Source: Streptantibioticus parmotrematis (lineage in GTDB: Bacteria > Actinomycetota > Actinomycetes > Streptomycetales > Streptomycetaceae). From it: a stretch of 64,000 bases of DNA. Position 1 is the stretch's first letter. Every line of letters begins with the position of its first letter. The translations under genes were made by a program, and so were the position numbers. The stretch is taken from assembly GCF_019890615.1 (NCBI RefSeq), contig NZ_JAINVZ010000001.1, positions 1-64,000 on the forward strand, in the 5' to 3' direction. Under the pieces are notes generated by a model, which was not told the DNA's origin, made no database searches, and saw only the letters and a program-made list of their open reading frames with translations. Below are positions 52,688-61,602 of the stretch, in pieces.

Positions 52688-53347
52688 ATGTCCTCGACCG
52701 CCGCTCCGGAACCCGGTCCCGGATCCGATTCCGGTGCGCAGCGTGCGCGGCTGACCAAGCTGCCCGGCGCCGCGCCCGATCTGCGTGCCTCCGACGAGGA
52801 GCGCGACCACGTCGCGGGAATCCTCGCCGACGCGCTCGCCACCGGACGGCTCGCGCCCGACGAGCACGCCGAGCGGCTCGAAGCCGTCTACGCGGCCCGC
52901 ACCCGCGGCGACCTCGCGCCCCTCACCCAGGACCTGCCCGAGCCCGCCGAAGGCCGCACCACGGCGCTCGCCCCGCACCTCGACGCGGCCCCGGTGCACG
53001 CGGTGTTCAGCAAGATCCGGCGCGGCGGTCAGTGGCCGGTGCCGCCGGAGACCGTGGTGCGCTCGACCTTCGGTGCCGCCGTCATCGACCTGCGCCACGC
53101 CGTCTTCACGCGCCACGAGGTCGTCATCCACGCCCACTCGTTCGGCGGCAAGATCGAGATCCTGGTGCCCGACAACGCCCGGGTCTACGACACCGGCACC
53201 GCGCTGTTCGGCAAGCGCTCGCTGCCCGGCGGCAAGGAAGCCAAGGGCGACGACGGCCCGGTCGTACGCATCACCGGCCGCTCCGTCTTCGGCCACGTGC
53301 GGGTGATGCGCGGCGGCTTCAAGTGGCCCTGGCGGGACTGGCGTTGA
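52688..53347 (+). CDS. DUF1707 and LiaF-like C-terminal domain protein
   Basis: A 219-residue protein with an N-terminal DUF1707/SHOCT-like helical domain (LRASDEERDHVAGILADALA, TGRLAPDEHAERLEAVYAAR) and a C-terminal beta domain of the 'cell wall-active antibiotics response' type (VFSKIRRGGQWPVPPETVVR, FGAAVIDLRHAVF, VVIHAHSFGGKIEILVPDNA). Paralogues are numerous in streptomycetes and probably report envelope stress. No membrane helix is seen. Confidence 0.88.
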   Translation: MSSTAAPEPGPGSDSGAQRARLTKLPGAAPDLRASDEERDHVAGILADALATGRLAPDEHAERLEAVYAARTRGDLAPLTQDLPEPAEGRTTALAPHLDAAPVHAVFSKIRRGGQWPVPPETVVRSTFGAAVIDLRHAVFTRHEVVIHAHSFGGKIEILVPDNARVYDTGTALFGKRSLPGGKEAKGDDGPVVRITGRSVFGHVRVMRGGFKWPWRDWR

Positions 53348-53352
53348 GCGGG

Positions 53353-53379
53353 CGGGGGGCTGCCTTCCGCCGCCCCCCG
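53353..53379. terminator. Hairpin between convergent genes
   Basis: Arms CGGGGGGC (53353-53360) and GCCCCCCG (53372-53379) with an 11-nt loop between the DUF1707 and epimerase genes. Confidence 0.6.
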
Positions 53380-53399
53380 GCCCTCTGACTGACGTACCC

Positions 53400-54488
53400 T
53401 CAACTCCGTTGCTCGGCCAGCCACGCGTCCTCCGCCGCGTAGTCGAAGAGCGCGTCGCCGTATGAGGCCGCCATCTTCGGGAACGCCTCCCGCCAGTCAC
53501 GCCCGGCCAGTTCGCGGGTCATCCACTCCACCGTGGCGGGCATCGACTCCGCGTAGCCCGTGGCCGCACGGTAGCCCAGCTCGCGTTCCGCCGCGGTCAT
53601 GTCGAGGACCATGGGGTGCGGCAGCGCCCACGGGGTGTCACCCACGTTCTCCCGCGGCGGCTTCCCGTCCACCAGCACCGTCTCGCAGGAGTACCCCAGC
53701 GCCGCGTCCACCGCCGCGCCGATCTCCGCCACGGTGGGCGCCTGCGGGTCGACCGCGTTGAGCACCCGTGCGCCGGGCCTGCGCGCGGCCAGCCGGATCA
53801 GCTCCGCCAGGTTGGCGGCGTTCACGGTGTGGAAGCGGCTCTCACCGTTGTAGGCCAGCACCCGCACCGGACGCCGGTCCAGCACGCGCTGGACGAAGTA
53901 CAGCTCGCGCGGGGAGCGGCTGTGCGGCCCGTGCACCGCGCCCGCCCGCAGCAGCGTCACCGGCAACGCGTCGGCGGCCGCCAGCAGATCCCGCTCCAGC
54001 GCCACCTTGCGCGTCGCGTAGGTCGCCTCGCCCGGTTCCACCGTCGGCTGCGCCTCGGACATGGGCACCGGGTAGCGGGGCAGGCCGTCCGGCTCGTCCT
54101 GCGTGTCGAATCCGCGGCCCCGCTCGTCCACGTAGACCGCCGCGCTGGAGATCACCACCGCCGAGCCGACCGTCCCGGCCAGCGCCGCCAACTGCCGTGC
54201 GTGCGCCGCGCCGTACGCCACGCAGTCCACCAGCACGTCGCAGCCGTCCCCCAGCGCCTCTGCCAGCGCGCCCGGCTCGTCCCGGTCGAGCGCGACGGCC
54301 TCCACGCCGTCCGGCCAGGCGTCGTCCCGCCGCCCGCGCTGCGACGCCGCGCGCACCCGCCAGCCGTCGCGGGCCAGCGCGGCCACCGCGGGCCGCCCGA
54401 TCTGTCCCGTCGCCCCGAGCACGAAAGCCGTGCCCGGCGTCCCCGTCGTCCTCGCTGTGCCGGCCGTCCCCGGCGTCCCCGTCGTCAT
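53400..54488 (-). CDS. NAD(P)-dependent epimerase/dehydratase family protein
   Basis: A 362-residue extended SDR. After a Thr/Gly/Pro-rich start (MTTGTPGTAGTARTTGTPGT) comes the Rossmann motif FVLGATGQIGRPAVAALARD (GxxGxxG), then VVISSAAVYVDERG, the YATRK catalytic pair, and LLRAGAVHGPHSRSPRELYF. The C-terminus ends WLAEQRS. The repeated PGTA/TGT elements in the N-terminus come from short DNA repeats. The substrate is unknown. Confidence 0.87.
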   Translation of the reverse strand: MTTGTPGTAGTARTTGTPGTAFVLGATGQIGRPAVAALARDGWRVRAASQRGRRDDAWPDGVEAVALDRDEPGALAEALGDGCDVLVDCVAYGAAHARQLAALAGTVGSAVVISSAAVYVDERGRGFDTQDEPDGLPRYPVPMSEAQPTVEPGEATYATRKVALERDLLAAADALPVTLLRAGAVHGPHSRSPRELYFVQRVLDRRPVRVLAYNGESRFHTVNAANLAELIRLAARRPGARVLNAVDPQAPTVAEIGAAVDAALGYSCETVLVDGKPPRENVGDTPWALPHPMVLDMTAAERELGYRAATGYAESMPATVEWMTRELAGRDWREAFPKMAASYGDALFDYAAEDAWLAEQRS

Positions 54489-54580
54489 GCGGCCGACGCT
54501 ACGCGCGGCCGGGGGAGCGGGCCAGGGATGTTCGCCGTACGCTGATCGGCCGCCGGTCCCTCGCCACCGGGGCCACGCCG

Positions 54581-55297
54581 TCAGGCCGGGCGGCGCAGCT
54601 TGGGGTGGTTGGCGCGCGCGGCGGCGAGTTCGGCCTTGACCTCGGTCGCGTACCGGTCGACGTACTCCTGCCCGGACAGCTCCATGATGGCGTACACGAT
54701 CTCGTCCACGACCGACCGCAGCACGAAGCGCTCGTTCTCCATCCCGGCGAAGCGGGAGAAGTCCATCGGCTCGCCGAACCGGATCGTCACCCGCCGGATC
54801 CTCGGCAGCACCCGGCCGGGCGGCTGGATCTCGAACGTCCCGACCATCGCGCAGGGCACCACCGGCGCACCGGACTTCAAGGCCATCACCGCCACCCCGG
54901 TGCGCCCCTTGTACAGCCGACCGTCGTGCGAGCGGGTGCCCTCCGGATAGACGCCCATCAACTCCCCGCGCCGCAGCACCTTCAGCGCCTCCTCCACGGC
55001 CGACTGCGACGCCTTGCCGCCGGTGCGGTCGACCGGGATCTGGCCCGCGCTGCGGAAGAACGCCGCGATCAGCGCGCCCTTGAGCCCCGGGCCCGTGAAG
55101 TACTCCTGCTTGGCCAGGAAGGTGATGCGGCGCGGCAGGATCGCGGGCATCAGGAAGTGGTCGGAGAACGACAGGTGGTTGCCCGCGACGATCGCCGCAC
55201 CCTCCTCGGGAACGTGCTCCAGGCCCTCGATCCGGGGCCGGAAGAGCAGCCTCAGCAGCGGACCGAGGACCAGGTACTTGAGCACGTAGTAGAACAA
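54581..55297 (-). CDS. Lysophospholipid acyltransferase (PlsC-like)
   Basis: A 238-residue 1-acyl-glycerol-3-phosphate acyltransferase-type protein: IVAGNHLSFSDHFLMPAILP (block I, H-x4-D), FLAKQEYFTGPGLKGALIAA, and LMGVYPEGTRSHDGRLYKGR (block III EGTRS), with VVPCAMVGTFEIQPPGR. It would acylate the second position of phosphatidic acid precursors. TTG 55297 begins MFYYVLKYLVLGPLLRLLFR and follows GGAAGG at 7 nt; a frame to 55363 lacks the usual start. Confidence 0.88.
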   Translation of the reverse strand: MFYYVLKYLVLGPLLRLLFRPRIEGLEHVPEEGAAIVAGNHLSFSDHFLMPAILPRRITFLAKQEYFTGPGLKGALIAAFFRSAGQIPVDRTGGKASQSAVEEALKVLRRGELMGVYPEGTRSHDGRLYKGRTGVAVMALKSGAPVVPCAMVGTFEIQPPGRVLPRIRRVTIRFGEPMDFSRFAGMENERFVLRSVVDEIVYAIMELSGQEYVDRYATEVKAELAAARANHPKLRRPA

Positions 55298-55421
55298 GGT
55301 CGGGCCTTCCCCTGTACGGCACACGGACGGGCGGGCGGTGACGGGCCGGGAGCACGTCGCCACGACGTGACCACGGACAGTATTCCCCGCGTCGCCCCGG
55401 CGTAAGGGCGACAGATCCCGG

Positions 55422-55580
55422 TCAGCGGCTGCCGACCAGCGCCGTGCCCCCGGCCAGTACGGCCAGCGTCGCCCAGCCCAGCCAGAGCCAGCCGCTGTCG
55501 CCCACCACGACCGTGTACGCGGTCACCAGCACCAGCGTCGCCAGCGCCGCGGCCGTCATCACCCGCGTCGCACCCGTCAT
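55422..55580 (-). CDS. Small two-helix membrane protein (52 aa)
   Basis: A 52-residue protein with two membrane helices: VMTAAALATLVLVTAYTVVV and GWLWLGWATLAVLAGGTALV, separated by GDS. Such short membrane proteins are frequent in streptomycetes and of unknown function. ATG 55580 follows an AAGGGGG site. The frame has good G/C third-position bias for its size. Confidence 0.6.
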   Translation of the reverse strand: MTGATRVMTAAALATLVLVTAYTVVVGDSGWLWLGWATLAVLAGGTALVGSR

Positions 55581-55648
55581 CCGCCGTCCCCCTTCCGCGC
55601 ACACGAGGAAGACCCGCCCGGACCCCCGTACCCGGGGCCGCGAAAACC

Positions 55649-55690
55649 ATCGTCGCCCCGCAGCGGTTCCCTCCGCTACGGGGCGACGAT
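55649..55690 (-). terminator. Terminator after the CtaG-like gene
   Basis: A perfect 12-bp stem (55649-55660 with 55679-55690, arm ATCGTCGCCCCG on the plus strand) has an inner AGCGG/CCGCT extension. On the minus strand it is followed by TTTT, and it lies directly 3' of the CtaG-like gene. Confidence 0.8.
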
Positions 55691-55733
55691 CGACGGGGCG
55701 AGCCGGGACGACCCGGCGGCACGGGGTGCGGGG

Positions 55734-56708
55734 TCAGCGCCCCCGGGCCTGGAGCGAGGCCAGATAGGCGTTGTACGCGACCAGCTCCTGGTCGCCGTCC
55801 CGGTCCGCCGCCCGGTCCTCGCGCTTGGCCTTGCGCTGTTCGGAGACGTACCACTGGAAGACCAGCGCGATCAGCACCAGCACCGACGGGATCTCGCTGA
55901 ACGCCCAGGCGATGCCACCCGCCATGTGCTGGTCGGACAGCGCGTCGATGCCCAGCGACGCGGGCGGGTGCTCGAAGGTCTTCACCATCGGCTGCGAGGC
56001 CATCATCAGCGCGATGCCGAAGAACGCGTGGAAGGGCATCCCCATGAACAGCTCCAGGATGCGCATCACGTGACCCGGCCGGTGCGGACCCGGGTCCACG
56101 CCCATGATCGGCCAGAAGAAGACCAGGCCCACGGCGAGGAAGTGCACCATCATCGCGATGTGCCCGATCCGGCTCTCCATCAGGAAGTCGAACAGCGGGG
56201 TGAAGTACAGCCCGTACAGGCTCGCGATGAACAGCGGGATGGTGAACGCCGGATGCGTGATCACCTGCAGGTAGCGGCTGTGCAGCAGCATCACCAGCAG
56301 TTCCCGCGGTCCCTTGCGCCCGCGCCCGGCGGTCGGCAGCGCCCGCAGCGTCAGGGTGACCGGCGCGCCCATCAGCAGCAGGATCGGGGAGAGCATGCTG
56401 ATGATCATGTGCTGCACCATGTGGACGCTGAACATCACCATGCCGTAGTCGTTCAGCTTGGTGCACATGGTGAGTGCGACGGTGAGCACGCCGATGGTCC
56501 AGGCGATCGTGCGGCCCACCGGCCAGGAGTCGCCGCGCCGCACCAGGCGGGCCACCGCCCAGCCGTACAGCGCGAGCGCCAGCAGGCAGCCGACCAGGAA
56601 GAACGGATCGTCGCTGTACTCCAGCCCGCGGCCGAAGCTGAACGGCGGCAGGTTCATGGGCATGTGCATGCCCCCCATGCCGGACATTCCGTGCCCGCCG
56701 TGATCCAT
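55734..56708 (-). CDS. Cytochrome c oxidase assembly protein (CtaG-like)
   Basis: A 324-residue, roughly seven-helix membrane protein of the CtaG_2/caa3-assembly family with a Met/His-rich N-terminus (MDHGGHGMSGMGGMHMPM), which looks copper-binding. Conserved segments are VMFSVHMVQHMIISMLSPIL (paired His) and HPAFTIPLFIASLYGLYFTP. It may deliver copper to cytochrome oxidase; there are no oxidase genes nearby. ATG 56708 has GGGAGA 6 nt ahead; GTG 56714 adds two residues. Confidence 0.88.
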   Translation of the reverse strand: MDHGGHGMSGMGGMHMPMNLPPFSFGRGLEYSDDPFFLVGCLLALALYGWAVARLVRRGDSWPVGRTIAWTIGVLTVALTMCTKLNDYGMVMFSVHMVQHMIISMLSPILLLMGAPVTLTLRALPTAGRGRKGPRELLVMLLHSRYLQVITHPAFTIPLFIASLYGLYFTPLFDFLMESRIGHIAMMVHFLAVGLVFFWPIMGVDPGPHRPGHVMRILELFMGMPFHAFFGIALMMASQPMVKTFEHPPASLGIDALSDQHMAGGIAWAFSEIPSVLVLIALVFQWYVSEQRKAKREDRAADRDGDQELVAYNAYLASLQARGR

Positions 56709-56787
56709 CCGCACTCTCCCGTCGCGCCAGCAGCCGACGCACCCTGGATTGTGCCGATTCCGACCGGTGCGCCCGCACCAGAGTAGA

Positions 56788-56821
56788 ACCGCCCCCGCCC
56801 GGGACTTCGGGCGGGGGCGGT
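56788..56821 (-). terminator. Terminator after pfkA
   Basis: A perfect 14-bp stem (56788-56801 with 56808-56821, arm ACCGCCCCCGCCCG) with a 6-nt loop lies 20 bp beyond the pfkA stop on the minus strand, followed by TCTACTCT. Confidence 0.8.
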
Positions 56822-56841
56822 CCTTCAGCCTCGGCGCGGCG

Positions 56842-57867
56842 TCACAGCACGCACTCGGCCTCGACGTACCGCTCGGCGGGCACCGTCTTGAGGTGGTCGA
56901 CCGCCTCGGCCAGCGGCACCAGCACGATGTCGGTGCCGCGCAGCGCGGTCATCATGCCGAAGTCGCCGTTGTGCGCGGCCTCCACCGCGTGCCAGCCGAA
57001 GCGAGTGGCCAGCACCCGGTCGTACGCGGTCGGGGTACCGCCGCGCTGGACGTGGCCCAGGATGACCGGCCGGGCCTCCTTCTCCAGACGGTGCTCCAGC
57101 TCCACCGACAGCTGCCGGGCCACACCGGCGAACCGCTCGTGGCCGTAGATGTCCGTGCCGCCGGTGTCGAACTCCATCGAGCCCTCACGCGGCTTGGCGC
57201 CCTCGGAGACCACGACGATGGCGAACTTCTTGCCCGCCTCGAACCGCTTGCCGACCAGCTCGGTCAGCTCGTCGATGTCGAACGGCCGCTCCGGCACCAC
57301 GATCGCGTGCGCACCGGCCGCCATGCCCGCGTGCAGCGCGATCCAGCCGGTGTGACGGCCCATCACCTCGACGATCAGCACCCGCTGGTGGGACTCGGCG
57401 GTGGTCTTGAGCCGGTCGAGCGCCTCGGTGGCCACCATCACGGCGGTGTCGAAGCCGAAGGTGACGTCGGTCGAGGCGATGTCGTTGTCGATGGTCTTCG
57501 GCACGCCCACGATGGGCAGCCCGGCGTCCGACAGCAGCCGGGCCGCCTTCAGCGTGCCCTCGCCGCCGATCGGGATGATGGCATCGAGCCCGAGGTCCGC
57601 CATGTGGCCGCGGGCCCGCTCCACACCGCCGCGCAGGTGCTCGGGACGGACCCGGGAGGACCCCAGGATGGTGCCGCCGCGGGCCAGGATGCCGCCCACC
57701 GCGTCGAGGTCGAGCTTCCGGTAGTCGCACTCCAGCAGACCCTTCCACCCGTCGTGGAAGCCGATCACCTCGTCGCCGTGGTCGGCCACGGCGCGGTGCA
57801 CCACGGACCGGATGACGGCGTTGAGTCCGGGGCAGTCCCCACCGCTGGTCAGCACACCAATACGCAT
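56842..57867 (-). CDS. pfkA: 6-phosphofructokinase
   Basis: A 341-residue phosphofructokinase. The substrate loops are GVLTSGGDCPGLNAVIRSVV, GGEGTLKAARLLSDAG near residue 103, PKTIDNDIASTDVTFGFD and VEVMGRHTGWIALHAG. Gly at the position that distinguishes ATP from PPi use (GEGT, not GDD) suggests ATP dependence, while the Lys in PKTIDND is of the PPi-like group, a mixture known in actinobacterial enzymes. Streptomycetes carry several copies of this gene. It is not in a glycolytic operon. Confidence 0.95.
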   Translation of the reverse strand: MRIGVLTSGGDCPGLNAVIRSVVHRAVADHGDEVIGFHDGWKGLLECDYRKLDLDAVGGILARGGTILGSSRVRPEHLRGGVERARGHMADLGLDAIIPIGGEGTLKAARLLSDAGLPIVGVPKTIDNDIASTDVTFGFDTAVMVATEALDRLKTTAESHQRVLIVEVMGRHTGWIALHAGMAAGAHAIVVPERPFDIDELTELVGKRFEAGKKFAIVVVSEGAKPREGSMEFDTGGTDIYGHERFAGVARQLSVELEHRLEKEARPVILGHVQRGGTPTAYDRVLATRFGWHAVEAAHNGDFGMMTALRGTDIVLVPLAEAVDHLKTVPAERYVEAECVL

Positions 57868-57977
57868 TGCTCTCGATACTCCCGCAACTGCAACGTAACC
57901 AGCCGACCGGACGCCGTCGTCCGGATGGACCCCGCCAGCCTAACGGCAGGCGGATACCGCCGTCCCCAACCGCGTGC

Positions 57978-58709
57978 TCAGGCGGGCTGCTGCGTGGCCG
58001 CCGCGATCCGCTCCGCGCGCAGCGCCTCGTACCACTGCTCGTCGACCGGCGGCAGGGCGTGCACGTCCAGCGCCAGCTTCAGCAGCATGTCCGCGAACAG
58101 CGGGTTGCGGGCCATCACCGGGCCGTGCGCGTACGTGCCGAACACCGTGTCGGACCACGCGCCCTCGGTGCCGTCGCCCGTGCCGTTGCCGTTGCCGTAC
58201 CGCAACCGGGCCAGCGGACGGGCGCTCGGGCCGATGACCGTGTTGCCCTGGTGGTTCTCGAACCCGGTCAGCGGCGGCAGGCCCAGCCGCTCGTCGACGT
58301 CGGCCAGGATGTCGCCGACGTGCCGCGGTCCGTCGTTGCGGATGCTGCGCACGTCCAGGATGCCCAGGCCCGGTTCGGGGCGGCCCAGGTCGTTGACGAA
58401 CTCGGTGCCCAGGATCTGGTAGCCCGCGCAGACCGAGAAGACGATCGCGCCGTTGGCCACCGCCCGGTTCAGCCCGCCGTCGCGGCGCAGCCGTTCGGCC
58501 GCCAGCCGCTGCGGGCGGTCCTCGCCGCCGCCGATCAGGTAGATGTCGCCGGAGGTGGGCACCGCCTGGTCGGACCGGACGTCGATCCGGGAGACGGGGA
58601 TGTGCCGCTGCTGCGCGCGGCGCTCCACCACGAGGGCGTTGCCCTGGTCGCCGTAGGTGCTCAGCAGGTCCGGGTAGACCCACACCAGGCGCAGGCTGGT
58701 CTCGCTCAT
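57978..58709 (-). CDS. gatD: Lipid II isoglutaminyl synthase, glutaminase subunit GatD
   Basis: A 243-residue class-I glutamine amidotransferase of the CobB/CobQ type: LVWVYPDLLSTYGDQGNALV, DIYLIGGGEDRPQRLAAERL, the nucleophile VFSVCAGYQILGTE (Cys), and the His in VFGTYAHGPVMARNP. It supplies ammonia to MurT for amidating the D-Glu of lipid II. It follows murT with a 40-bp gap. Confidence 0.93.
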   Translation of the reverse strand: MSETSLRLVWVYPDLLSTYGDQGNALVVERRAQQRHIPVSRIDVRSDQAVPTSGDIYLIGGGEDRPQRLAAERLRRDGGLNRAVANGAIVFSVCAGYQILGTEFVNDLGRPEPGLGILDVRSIRNDGPRHVGDILADVDERLGLPPLTGFENHQGNTVIGPSARPLARLRYGNGNGTGDGTEGAWSDTVFGTYAHGPVMARNPLFADMLLKLALDVHALPPVDEQWYEALRAERIAAATQQPA

Positions 58710-58749
58710 GCTCGCAATCCTTGCTGTCGGTGCGCTCGGGGTGCCGGGA

Positions 58750-59988
58750 TCAGTTGCCCACGGCGCGGCGCAGGTCCTGGAAGGCGGTGTAGTTGGCGAT
58801 CACTTCGATCCGTCCCGGCGGCGCCGAGCGCACCGCCTCGTCCACGTCCGCGCAGACCCTGAAGTCGAGCCCCGCGACCTCCAGCCGCACCGCGAGGTCG
58901 AGCTTGCGGTCGCCGATGACGAAGATCGGGTGCCCGGCCAGCCGGGTGTAGTCGACGTCCCACAGCCAGGAGGTGTCGGTGCCGTCCGCGCCGCGGGCGT
59001 TGACCGACAGCAGCACCGGAGCGGGCGGGCCGTCGATCAGCGAGAACGTCTCCAGCCAGCCCGCCGGGTTCTTCGCCAGCAGCAGCCGCAGGTCACGGCC
59101 CTGGTACGGGACGACGTCGTAGCGTCCGGCGACCGCCTGGACCGCGTACATCCGCTCCAGCGCGACCTTGGGGGCGACGCCGAAGACCGCGGCGACCGCC
59201 GCGGAGGTGGCCGCGTTCGCCTTGTTGGCGCGGCCCGGCAGCTGCAACTGGATCGGCCAGGCCACCCCGTCCGGGGCGACCACGTAGTCGCCGGACAGCG
59301 CCCAGGTCGGCGGCGGGCGGCGGAAGCCGCAGTCACCGCAGTACCAGTCGTCGCCCGGCCGCTGGAGCACGCCGCCGCAGGACGGGCAGGACCACGCGTC
59401 GTCCTTCCACTCCTGGCCCGCGGCGACCCACACGACGGTGGGGCAGGACGAGGCGGCCCAGGCGACCAGCGGGTCGTCGGCGTTGGCCACCACGACCGCG
59501 TCGGTGCCGGACAGGCCCTCGCGCCAGCGCTCGGCCAGCATCCGGGTCTCGGCGGCGCGGTCGAGCTGGTCGCGCGAGAGGTTGAGCAGCGCGATCGCCT
59601 TCGGCGTGACGTCGCGGGCGACGCCGGCCAGGTACTTCTCGTCGACCTCGATCACGCCGTAGCGCGCCTCGGAGCCACCGGCCAGCGCGGAGGTGATGCC
59701 CGCGGGCATGTTGGCGCCCAGCGCGTTGGAGACCACCTGGCCCGAGGCCCGCAGCGCCTCGGCGATCAGCCGGGTGGTCGTGGTCTTGCCGTTGGTCGCC
59801 GACACCAGCACCACGTCCAGGTGGGTGGCGAGCCGGGCCAGCAGATCGGGGTCGAGCTTGAGGGCCACCTTGCCGCCGATCACCGATCCGCTGCCGCGGC
59901 CCGCCGCACGTGACACCGCCGCCGCCGCCTTGCCCGCCGTCACGGCCAGCTTCGCCCGCGGCGACAGCGGCCCCGAGTTGCCTGCCAT
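58750..59988 (-). CDS. murT: Lipid II isoglutaminyl synthase, synthase subunit MurT
   Basis: A 412-residue Mur-ligase-like protein: VLVSATNGKTTTTRLIAEAL (P-loop), YGVIEVDEKYLAGVARD, LLNLSRDQLDRAAETRMLAE, and the distinctive Cys4 zinc ribbon CPSCGGVLQ...CGDCGF typical of MurT. A DUF1727 C-terminal domain (KNPAGWLETFSLI, DVDYTRLAGHPIFVIGDRKL) completes it. With GatD it converts the D-Glu of lipid II to D-isoglutamine. ATG 59988 is preceded by GGAGGATCGGAAGACG. Confidence 0.94.
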   Translation of the reverse strand: MAGNSGPLSPRAKLAVTAGKAAAAVSRAAGRGSGSVIGGKVALKLDPDLLARLATHLDVVLVSATNGKTTTTRLIAEALRASGQVVSNALGANMPAGITSALAGGSEARYGVIEVDEKYLAGVARDVTPKAIALLNLSRDQLDRAAETRMLAERWREGLSGTDAVVVANADDPLVAWAASSCPTVVWVAAGQEWKDDAWSCPSCGGVLQRPGDDWYCGDCGFRRPPPTWALSGDYVVAPDGVAWPIQLQLPGRANKANAATSAAVAAVFGVAPKVALERMYAVQAVAGRYDVVPYQGRDLRLLLAKNPAGWLETFSLIDGPPAPVLLSVNARGADGTDTSWLWDVDYTRLAGHPIFVIGDRKLDLAVRLEVAGLDFRVCADVDEAVRSAPPGRIEVIANYTAFQDLRRAVGN

Positions 59989-60254
59989 CGTCTTCCGATC
60001 CTCCTCGCGTCCGGCACCGCGCCTCCGTACGTGCGGGCGCCACCGCCTGGCAGGGGTGGCGCCCACGTGTCCGCCGTGTCACCGCGCCGCGGTGCGGGGA
60101 GGGTCCCCGCGCGTCGTGCCCGGCAGCGCCGGCGGGAGGCTTCGGTCACGGATCAGCCTATCGACTCCGCGGACCGGCCCCGCACCCGCGCCACGGCCGA
60201 CTGCCGCCACCCGGCGCCCGGAAGGCCCCGCGCGGGCCCTCTACCCTTGCCGTC

Positions 60255-60800
60255 ATGCGACTCGGCAGCATTCCCGGCAGTTCCGGCAGCGTACGCACGA
60301 TGAGCCACTTCGGCGCCCCGGTCCTGCACCGTGCGGCCGGTCGGGTGACGGCCTTCGACGACGCGCTGGCCGCGCTGGTCGAGGACATGTTCGCGACCAT
60401 GTACGCGGCGGACGGAGTGGGTCTGGCCGCGCCCCAAGTCGGCGTCGCGCAACGGGTGTTCGTCTACGACTGCCCCGACGACGAGGACCGCAGGCACCTG
60501 GGCCACGTGGTCAACCCCCGCCTGGTCGCGGCGGACGGCGAGCCGGTCACCGGCCCCGAGGGCTGTCTGTCGCTGCCCGGCGTCGAGGCGCCCACCACGC
60601 GCTTCGACCGCGCCGTGGTCGAGGGGGTGGACCTGCGCGGCAACCCGGTACGCGTCGAGGGCACCGGGTTCTTCGCCCGCTGTCTCCAGCACGAGTGCGA
60701 CCACCTGGAGGGCACCGTCTTCACCGACCGGCTGCGGGGCCTGCGCAGACGGCGGGCCCTGTGGGCGGGGCGGCGGGCGCTGCGGCAGGGGACACCCTGA
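60255..60800 (+). CDS. def: Peptide deformylase
   Basis: A 181-residue metallo-deformylase: motif 1 GVGLAAPQVG, motif 2 EGCLSLPGVEAP and motif 3 CLQHECDHLEG (HExxH). It removes the N-formyl group from nascent proteins. TACCCT lies 7 nt before ATG 60255, so it is probably leaderless. The C-terminal 20 residues are Arg-rich (RRRRALWAGRRALRQ). Confidence 0.95.
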   Translation: MRLGSIPGSSGSVRTMSHFGAPVLHRAAGRVTAFDDALAALVEDMFATMYAADGVGLAAPQVGVAQRVFVYDCPDDEDRRHLGHVVNPRLVAADGEPVTGPEGCLSLPGVEAPTTRFDRAVVEGVDLRGNPVRVEGTGFFARCLQHECDHLEGTVFTDRLRGLRRRRALWAGRRALRQGTP

Positions 60801-60824
60801 GGGGCGCGCACCCTGCGGGACGCG
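60793..60824. repeat. Tandem 2 x 16 bp repeat across the def stop
   Basis: CACCCTGAGGGGCGCG (60793-60808) and CACCCTGCGGGACGCG (60809-60824) are adjacent and differ at two positions. The def TGA is in copy one. Confidence 0.75.
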
Positions 60825-60860
60825 CGTAGAGCGGTGCAGGACGGGCGGGAGACCCGTCGG

Positions 60861-61508
60861 TCAGAGGCCGGGGCCGCCGGGCATGTCGGCCGCCGCGGCC
60901 AGCCTGCCCCACAGCAGGTCGGCGAGGTGGCGGACCAACTGCTCGCGGGAGCAGGGGCGTTCGCCGAGCCACCAGTCACCGGCGGCGTGCATCATGCCGA
61001 CGATGCCGTGCCCCCACACCCGGGCCAGCTCGTCGCCGCCCGGGCCGAGGTCGAGGCGTTCGGCGATGATCCGCGCCAGCTCCTCGCCGAGTCTGCGCAG
61101 CAGCGGTGCCGACTGGCGCCCGGCGTCGAAGCCCTTCTCGGTGTCCGACGACTCCTGCTCGGTGGGGTGCATCAGGAAGCGGTAGACCTGGGGGCGGGCC
61201 TCGATCGCCGTCAGATAGGCGTCCAGGGTCGCCTCCACCCGGTCGCGGCGGGCGTCGGCCGAGTCCAGCGCGGTGCGCAGGGAGGCCAGCAGGGCGTCGG
61301 TGTGCCGCTTGGCGAGGGCGCGGTAGAGCCCGTTCTTGTCGCCGAAGTGCCGGTAGAGGATCGGCTTGGTGATGCCCGCCTCGGCCGCGATGGCGTTCAT
61401 CGACGCCTCCGGGCCGTCGCGCAGCACGACGCGGTCCGCGGCCTCCAGCAGCTCCTTGCGGCGGCGCTCCGTCGCCCGCTGCTGGTCCGTGCGCTGGCTG
61501 GTCTGCAC
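60861..61508 (-). CDS. TetR/AcrR family regulator
   Basis: A 215-residue TetR protein with a clear N-terminal HTH: RRRKELLEAADRVVLRDGPE, ASMNAIAAEAGITKPILYRH and FGDKNGLYRALAKRHTDALL. The C-terminal ligand domain ends LWGRLAAAADMPGGPGL. GTG 61508 follows GGGAGGGGACG at about 6-12 nt. It is divergent from an acyl-CoA dehydrogenase gene across a gap with repeated GTAACA sites, so it likely controls lipid or branched-acid catabolism. Confidence 0.9.
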   Translation of the reverse strand: MQTSQRTDQQRATERRRKELLEAADRVVLRDGPEASMNAIAAEAGITKPILYRHFGDKNGLYRALAKRHTDALLASLRTALDSADARRDRVEATLDAYLTAIEARPQVYRFLMHPTEQESSDTEKGFDAGRQSAPLLRRLGEELARIIAERLDLGPGGDELARVWGHGIVGMMHAAGDWWLGERPCSREQLVRHLADLLWGRLAAAADMPGGPGL

Positions 61509-61602
61509 CCGAGCGTCCCCTCCCACGGGTCGGTTCCTCTTGCGCGCCGGTCCGGCGCGTCGCGCGCCGACCGGCGAGCCGATTTCGGCGGCTGAGCGAA
61601 AC

